From the NCBI GenBank assembly GCA_964433065.1, contig CAYSPZ010000074.1, forward strand, positions 1 through 7,789: a stretch of DNA of 7,789 bases, given 5' to 3'. The position numbers and the translations under genes are program-made. Source of the stretch: RGIG3009 sp964433065 (GTDB lineage Bacteria; Bacillota; Clostridia; Oscillospirales; Acutalibacteraceae). The notes below the pieces were generated by a model. That model was given only the letters and a program-made list of their open reading frames with translations. It did no database searches and was not told the origin of the DNA. The first letter of the stretch is position 1, and every line of letters starts with the position of its first letter. This document shows, piece after piece, positions 4,635 to 7,789 of the stretch.

Positions 4635-6121
4635 ACAAACCGCGTGAGATCGGCAGTATTATCAAAGCGCAGATCGAGCAGTACGAAGCGAAGACCGAGA
4701 TGACCGAAACGGGTACGGTGGTACTGGTCGGTGACGGGATCGCCCGCGTGTACGGTGTGACAAACTGTATGGCGAACGAGTTGCTGGAATTCGAGGACGG
4801 CAGTTTCGGTGTGGCACAAAATTTAGAAGAGGAAACCGTGTCGGTCGCCGTTCTTTCGGATAAAAACAATATCCGCGAGGGGTCGTGGGTCAAACGTACC
4901 GGCAGAGTGTTATCGGTGCCTGTCGGTGAAGGGTTGCTGGGACGGGTGGTAAACGCGTTGGGTGAGCCGATCGACGGGAAAGGACCGATCGTATACGCGA
5001 CGACCCGTCCGCTGGAATTGGAGGCACCCGGTATCATTGAACGGCAGAGCGTCACCGTGCCGTTGCAGACGGGTATCAAGGCAATCGACAGTATGATCCC
5101 GATCGGCAGAGGGCAACGCGAGTTGATCATCGGCGACCGCCAGACGGGTAAGACCGAGATCGCCATCGACACCATCATCAACCAAAAGCACACGGGTGTT
5201 CTCTGTATTTACGTAGCGATCGGGCAAAAGAGTACGTCGGTTGCGCGGTTGGCGGACGAACTCATCCGTAACGGTGCGATGGATCACACGGTCATCGTAT
5301 CGGCGACGGCGGCGGAATCGGCGCCGCTTCAATACATTGCGCCGTACAGCGGGTGCGCGATGGCGGAATATTTCCGCGAACAGGGTAAAGACGTGCTTAT
5401 CGTTTACGACGATCTGAGCAAGCACGCGGTAGCGTATCGCGCGTTGTCGTTGCTCATTCGCCGCCCGCCGGGTCGGGAAGCGTATCCCGGTGACGTGTTT
5501 TATCTGCATTCCCGTCTGCTGGAGCGGGCGGCATGTGTGGCGAAAGAGTACGGCGGCGGGTCGATCACCGCACTCCCGCTCATCGAAACGCAGGCGGGGG
5601 ACGTATCGGCATATATCCCGACCAACGTCATCTCCATCACCGACGGACAGATCTTTCTGGAAACCGAACTGTTCCATTCGGGTGTGATGCCCGCCATCAA
5701 CCCCGGTATCTCGGTGAGCCGTGTCGGCGGTGCGGCGCAGTTAAAGGGTATGAAAAAGGTGGCGGGTGAACTGAAACTGCTGTATTCGCAGTACCGCGAA
5801 CTGCAATCGTTTACACAGTTCGGCAGTGATTTAGACGCGGATACCAAGGCGCGGTTGGCACTCGGTGAACGAATCGTGGAGGTACTCAAACAAGGGCGAA
5901 ACGCGCCCGTGCGGGTGGGGTGTCAGGTGGCGATCGTGTTTGCGGTGGTGCGCGGATACCTTGACGCGGTGGCGGTCGACCGCGTACGCGAGTATGAACA
6001 ACAGTTGTTTGCGAAACTGGAAAACGAGTACGGTGACTGGTTACAGCGCATCGAGAGCGGATCGTTTGACGAAGAGGATGAAGCCGTACTGCGCACGGTA
6101 CTCACGGAAATGCAGGTGTAA
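4631..6121 (+). CDS. atpA: F1Fo ATP synthase subunit alpha
   Basis: Non-catalytic nucleotide-binding subunit of the F1 hexamer. It has 496 residues, close to the usual 500-515. The N-terminal beta-barrel domain covers about 25-95. The nucleotide domain holds the P-loop GDRQTGKT (168-175) and the Walker B strand LIVYDD (256-261). PAINPGISVSRVGGAAQ (354-370) is the alpha/beta family signature and contains Arg364, equivalent to the E. coli arginine finger Arg376 that reaches the catalytic site of beta. The C-terminal helical domain follows to the end (TEMQV). The start ATG 4631 overlaps the atpH stop by four bases, with AAGGAG (4615-4620) ten bases upstream. No residues expected for function are missing. 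A 255-residue open frame on the opposite strand is a shadow of this gene. Confidence 0.98.
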   Translation: MNKPREIGSIIKAQIEQYEAKTEMTETGTVVLVGDGIARVYGVTNCMANELLEFEDGSFGVAQNLEEETVSVAVLSDKNNIREGSWVKRTGRVLSVPVGEGLLGRVVNALGEPIDGKGPIVYATTRPLELEAPGIIERQSVTVPLQTGIKAIDSMIPIGRGQRELIIGDRQTGKTEIAIDTIINQKHTGVLCIYVAIGQKSTSVARLADELIRNGAMDHTVIVSATAAESAPLQYIAPYSGCAMAEYFREQGKDVLIVYDDLSKHAVAYRALSLLIRRPPGREAYPGDVFYLHSRLLERAACVAKEYGGGSITALPLIETQAGDVSAYIPTNVISITDGQIFLETELFHSGVMPAINPGISVSRVGGAAQLKGMKKVAGELKLLYSQYRELQSFTQFGSDLDADTKARLALGERIVEVLKQGRNAPVRVGCQVAIVFAVVRGYLDAVAVDRVREYEQQLFAKLENEYGDWLQRIESGSFDEEDEAVLRTVLTEMQV

Positions 6122-6124
6122 GCG

Positions 6125-6934
6125 ATGGCGGGGAACACAAAAGCACTGCGAGTACGTATCAAGAGTGTTACTTCCACGTTACAACTCACCAAAGCGATGG
6201 GGTTGGTGGCATCGTCCAAACTTCGCCGCGCAAATGACGCAATGTTAAAAGCGCGGGACTATACCGCCGCCATTGAAAGCACCATATCGTTGCTTACCGC
6301 CGATCCCGAAACGGCAAGAAGCCCGTATATGGCGGTGCGGGATACCGCTCGAACGCGGCTGGTCGTGATCGCGGGGGATCGCGGTTTGGCAGGTGGCTAC
6401 AACGCGAACGTGTTTCGGTTATGCCGCGAGTATCCCGATGCACAGGTTATCCCGATCGGGAAACGCGCGTGTGAACGGTTTTCGGTGTCCGTCCTCTCGT
6501 CCGAACGATTTTCGTACGCGCAGGCGGCAGAGATTGCCGAACGGTTGTGTGACGAGTTTGCGAAAGGCGAATACGATCGGTTGGGGATTGTATTTACCGT
6601 GTATCGGTCGATGTTGTCGCAGGATGCGGCTGTCAAGTGGTTGTTGCCGCTCACAACGAGTGAGCGAAACGATGCGATCGGTACGGTGTTTGAACCGGAT
6701 CATTTGTCGGTACTCAATCTGACCGTTAAAGAATACGTTGCGGGAATTCTGACCGCGTGTGTGCGGGAAAGTTTTGCGTGTGAAGTTGCGGCGCGGCGGA
6801 CGGCGATGGATGCCGCCGAAAAGAATGCGCGGCAGATGATCGATGGGTTAAGTTTAGAGTACAATCGCGCCAGACAAAGCGCGATCACACAGGAAATTAC
6901 CGAAATCGTTGCGGGAGGTGGCACGGTTGGATAA
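6125..6934 (+). CDS. atpG: F1Fo ATP synthase subunit gamma
   Basis: Central rotating shaft that couples c-ring rotation to catalysis in F1. It has 269 residues, slightly short of the usual ~285. The N-terminal helix contains RIKSVTSTLQLTKAMGLVAS (12-31) and SKLRRA, matching the conserved gamma opening. The C-terminal helix has AMDAAEKNARQMIDGLSLEY (227-246) followed by NRARQSAITQEITEIV, the family signature. The two helices would form the coiled-coil shaft, with a Rossmann-like domain between them. The gene starts three bases after atpA; AGGTG (6114-6118) before the atpA stop provides a modest ribosome binding site at six-base spacing. It ends inside the beginning of atpD. Confidence 0.96.
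   Translation: MAGNTKALRVRIKSVTSTLQLTKAMGLVASSKLRRANDAMLKARDYTAAIESTISLLTADPETARSPYMAVRDTARTRLVVIAGDRGLAGGYNANVFRLCREYPDAQVIPIGKRACERFSVSVLSSERFSYAQAAEIAERLCDEFAKGEYDRLGIVFTVYRSMLSQDAAVKWLLPLTTSERNDAIGTVFEPDHLSVLNLTVKEYVAGILTACVRESFACEVAARRTAMDAAEKNARQMIDGLSLEYNRARQSAITQEITEIVAGGGTVG
6913..6920 (+). promoter_or_regulatory. atpD ribosome binding site supporting a TTG start
   Basis: GGGAGGTG lies six bases before TTG 6927. No ATG is available near the expected N-terminus, since the first in-frame ATG is codon 12, inside the conserved GPVVDV strand. The in-frame GTG at 6918 lies within the site itself. TTG 6927 is therefore the best start. Confidence 0.8.
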
Positions 6935-7789
6935 CCGAAACGGAAAAGTATTACAGGTGATGGGACCCGTTGTGGACGTGAAATTCGAACAAGGGGCATT
7001 GCCCGCCATATTAAACGCGTTGACCGTACCGATCGGAGACCGCGTCCTGACGGTTGAAGTCGCACAACACGTCGGCGATAATACTGCGCGGTGCATTGCG
7101 ATGTCCTCGACCGACGGGTTACAGCGGGGCACCGCGGTGACCGACACGGGTGCGCCCATTCAGGTACCTGTCGGGCGCGAAACGCTCGGGCGTATCTTTA
7201 ACGTGTTGGGGGATGCAGTGGACAACCGTCCTGCGGCGCAGACCGACGAGAGGTGGAGTATTCACCGAAAGCCGCCGAAGTATGAGGATTTGGCGAGTGA
7301 TACCGCCATCTTTGAAACGGGTATCAAGGTCATTGATCTTCTGTGTCCGTATTCCAAAGGCGGTAAGATCGGGTTGTTCGGCGGTGCGGGGGTCGGAAAA
7401 ACGGTTCTCATTATGGAACTCATCAACAACATTGCCAAAGAACACGGCGGTATTTCGGTTTTCTCGGGGGTCGGTGAACGGACCCGCGAGGGGAATGATC
7501 TGTATAATGAGATGAAGCAATCGGGTGTCATCCATAACACCGCGTTGGTATACGGACAGATGAACGAACCGCCCGGTGCGCGTATGCGGGTGGCATTGTC
7601 GGGACTGACGATGGCAGAATATTTCCGTGACCGTGAAGGGCAGGACGTGTTGTTGTTCATCGACAACATTTTCCGTTTCACGCAGGCAGGCAGTGAAGTA
7701 TCCGCGCTACTGGGACGTATGCCGTCCGCGGTAGGGTATCAACCCACCCTTGCAACCGAAATGGGCGCGTTACAGGAGCGTATCACCTC
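6927..7789 (+). CDS. atpD: F1Fo ATP synthase subunit beta, N-terminal part
   Basis: Catalytic subunit of F1, which makes or splits ATP at the interface with alpha. I translated 287 residues; the right window edge cuts off the C-terminal third of a usual ~465-residue protein. GKVLQVMGPVVDVKF (6-20) opens the beta-barrel domain. The P-loop is GGAGVGKT (152-159) with Lys158 (E. coli Lys155). The catalytic glutamate is Glu184 in GVGERTREGND (181-191), equivalent to E. coli Glu181, next to Arg185. The Walker B strand is VLLFIDN (241-247), and GYQPTLATEMG (270-280) is the conserved loop after it. The start is TTG 6927, which overlaps the atpG end by eight bases and is supported by GGGAGGTG six bases upstream. 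atpC (epsilon) would be expected downstream, outside the window. Confidence 0.97.
   Translation, partial: MDNRNGKVLQVMGPVVDVKFEQGALPAILNALTVPIGDRVLTVEVAQHVGDNTARCIAMSSTDGLQRGTAVTDTGAPIQVPVGRETLGRIFNVLGDAVDNRPAAQTDERWSIHRKPPKYEDLASDTAIFETGIKVIDLLCPYSKGGKIGLFGGAGVGKTVLIMELINNIAKEHGGISVFSGVGERTREGNDLYNEMKQSGVIHNTALVYGQMNEPPGARMRVALSGLTMAEYFRDREGQDVLLFIDNIFRFTQAGSEVSALLGRMPSAVGYQPTLATEMGALQERIT

Noticed and set aside
4910..5677. A 255-codon open frame on the minus strand opposite atpA
   Set aside because: The product is rich in Arg and Asp without domain features, and atpA is fully conserved on the other strand. It is a shadow frame.
2044..7789. A new or unusual system hidden in the right-hand part
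   Set aside because: All eight genes are recognisable ATP synthase operon members in canonical order with no insertion, extra gene or gap, so nothing is left unexplained at the gene level.

Overview
This is a housekeeping region from an anaerobic bacterium, most likely a member of the Bacillota (class Clostridia). The assignment is inferred from the class III ribonucleotide reductase genes, the style of the F-type ATP synthase proteins, NrdR-type operators and strong AGGAGG-like ribosome binding sites. I cannot name a genus. Base composition and codon use look uniform, and I see no mobile element, CRISPR array, RNA gene or sign of recent transfer.

Left part (minus strand, 1-1960): nrdG (activase, 1204-1899) lies upstream of nrdD (anaerobic ribonucleotide reductase, N-terminal 357 residues, running off the left edge). 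NrdG would use S-adenosylmethionine and an iron-sulfur cluster to place the glycyl radical on NrdD, which then makes deoxynucleotides without oxygen. The 131-base gap between them holds a near-perfect sigma-70-type promoter for nrdD. Two NrdR boxes sit on it: one a perfect 16-base palindrome just upstream of the -35, the other filling the -35/-10 spacer. nrdG has its own promoter with no NrdR box.

Centre (1912-2043): a divergent intergenic region with the nrdG promoter on the minus strand and a candidate extended -10 element for the atp operon on the plus strand.

Right part (plus strand, 2044-7789): a tightly packed F1Fo ATP synthase operon in canonical order, atpI-atpB-atpE-atpF-atpH-atpA-atpG-atpD, with atpD cut by the right edge (atpC would be expected next). 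Genes overlap or abut by a few bases, suggesting coupled translation. Fo is encoded by atpB (a), atpE (c) and atpF (b). F1 is encoded by atpH (delta), atpA (alpha), atpG (gamma) and atpD (beta). AtpI is the probable c-ring assembly helper.

The most interesting points are the c subunit, which carries two membrane carboxylates in a sodium-binding-type motif and so suggests a Na+-coupled enzyme, and the NrdR-box architecture on the nrdD promoter. Both resemble described systems. I found no previously undescribed system here.
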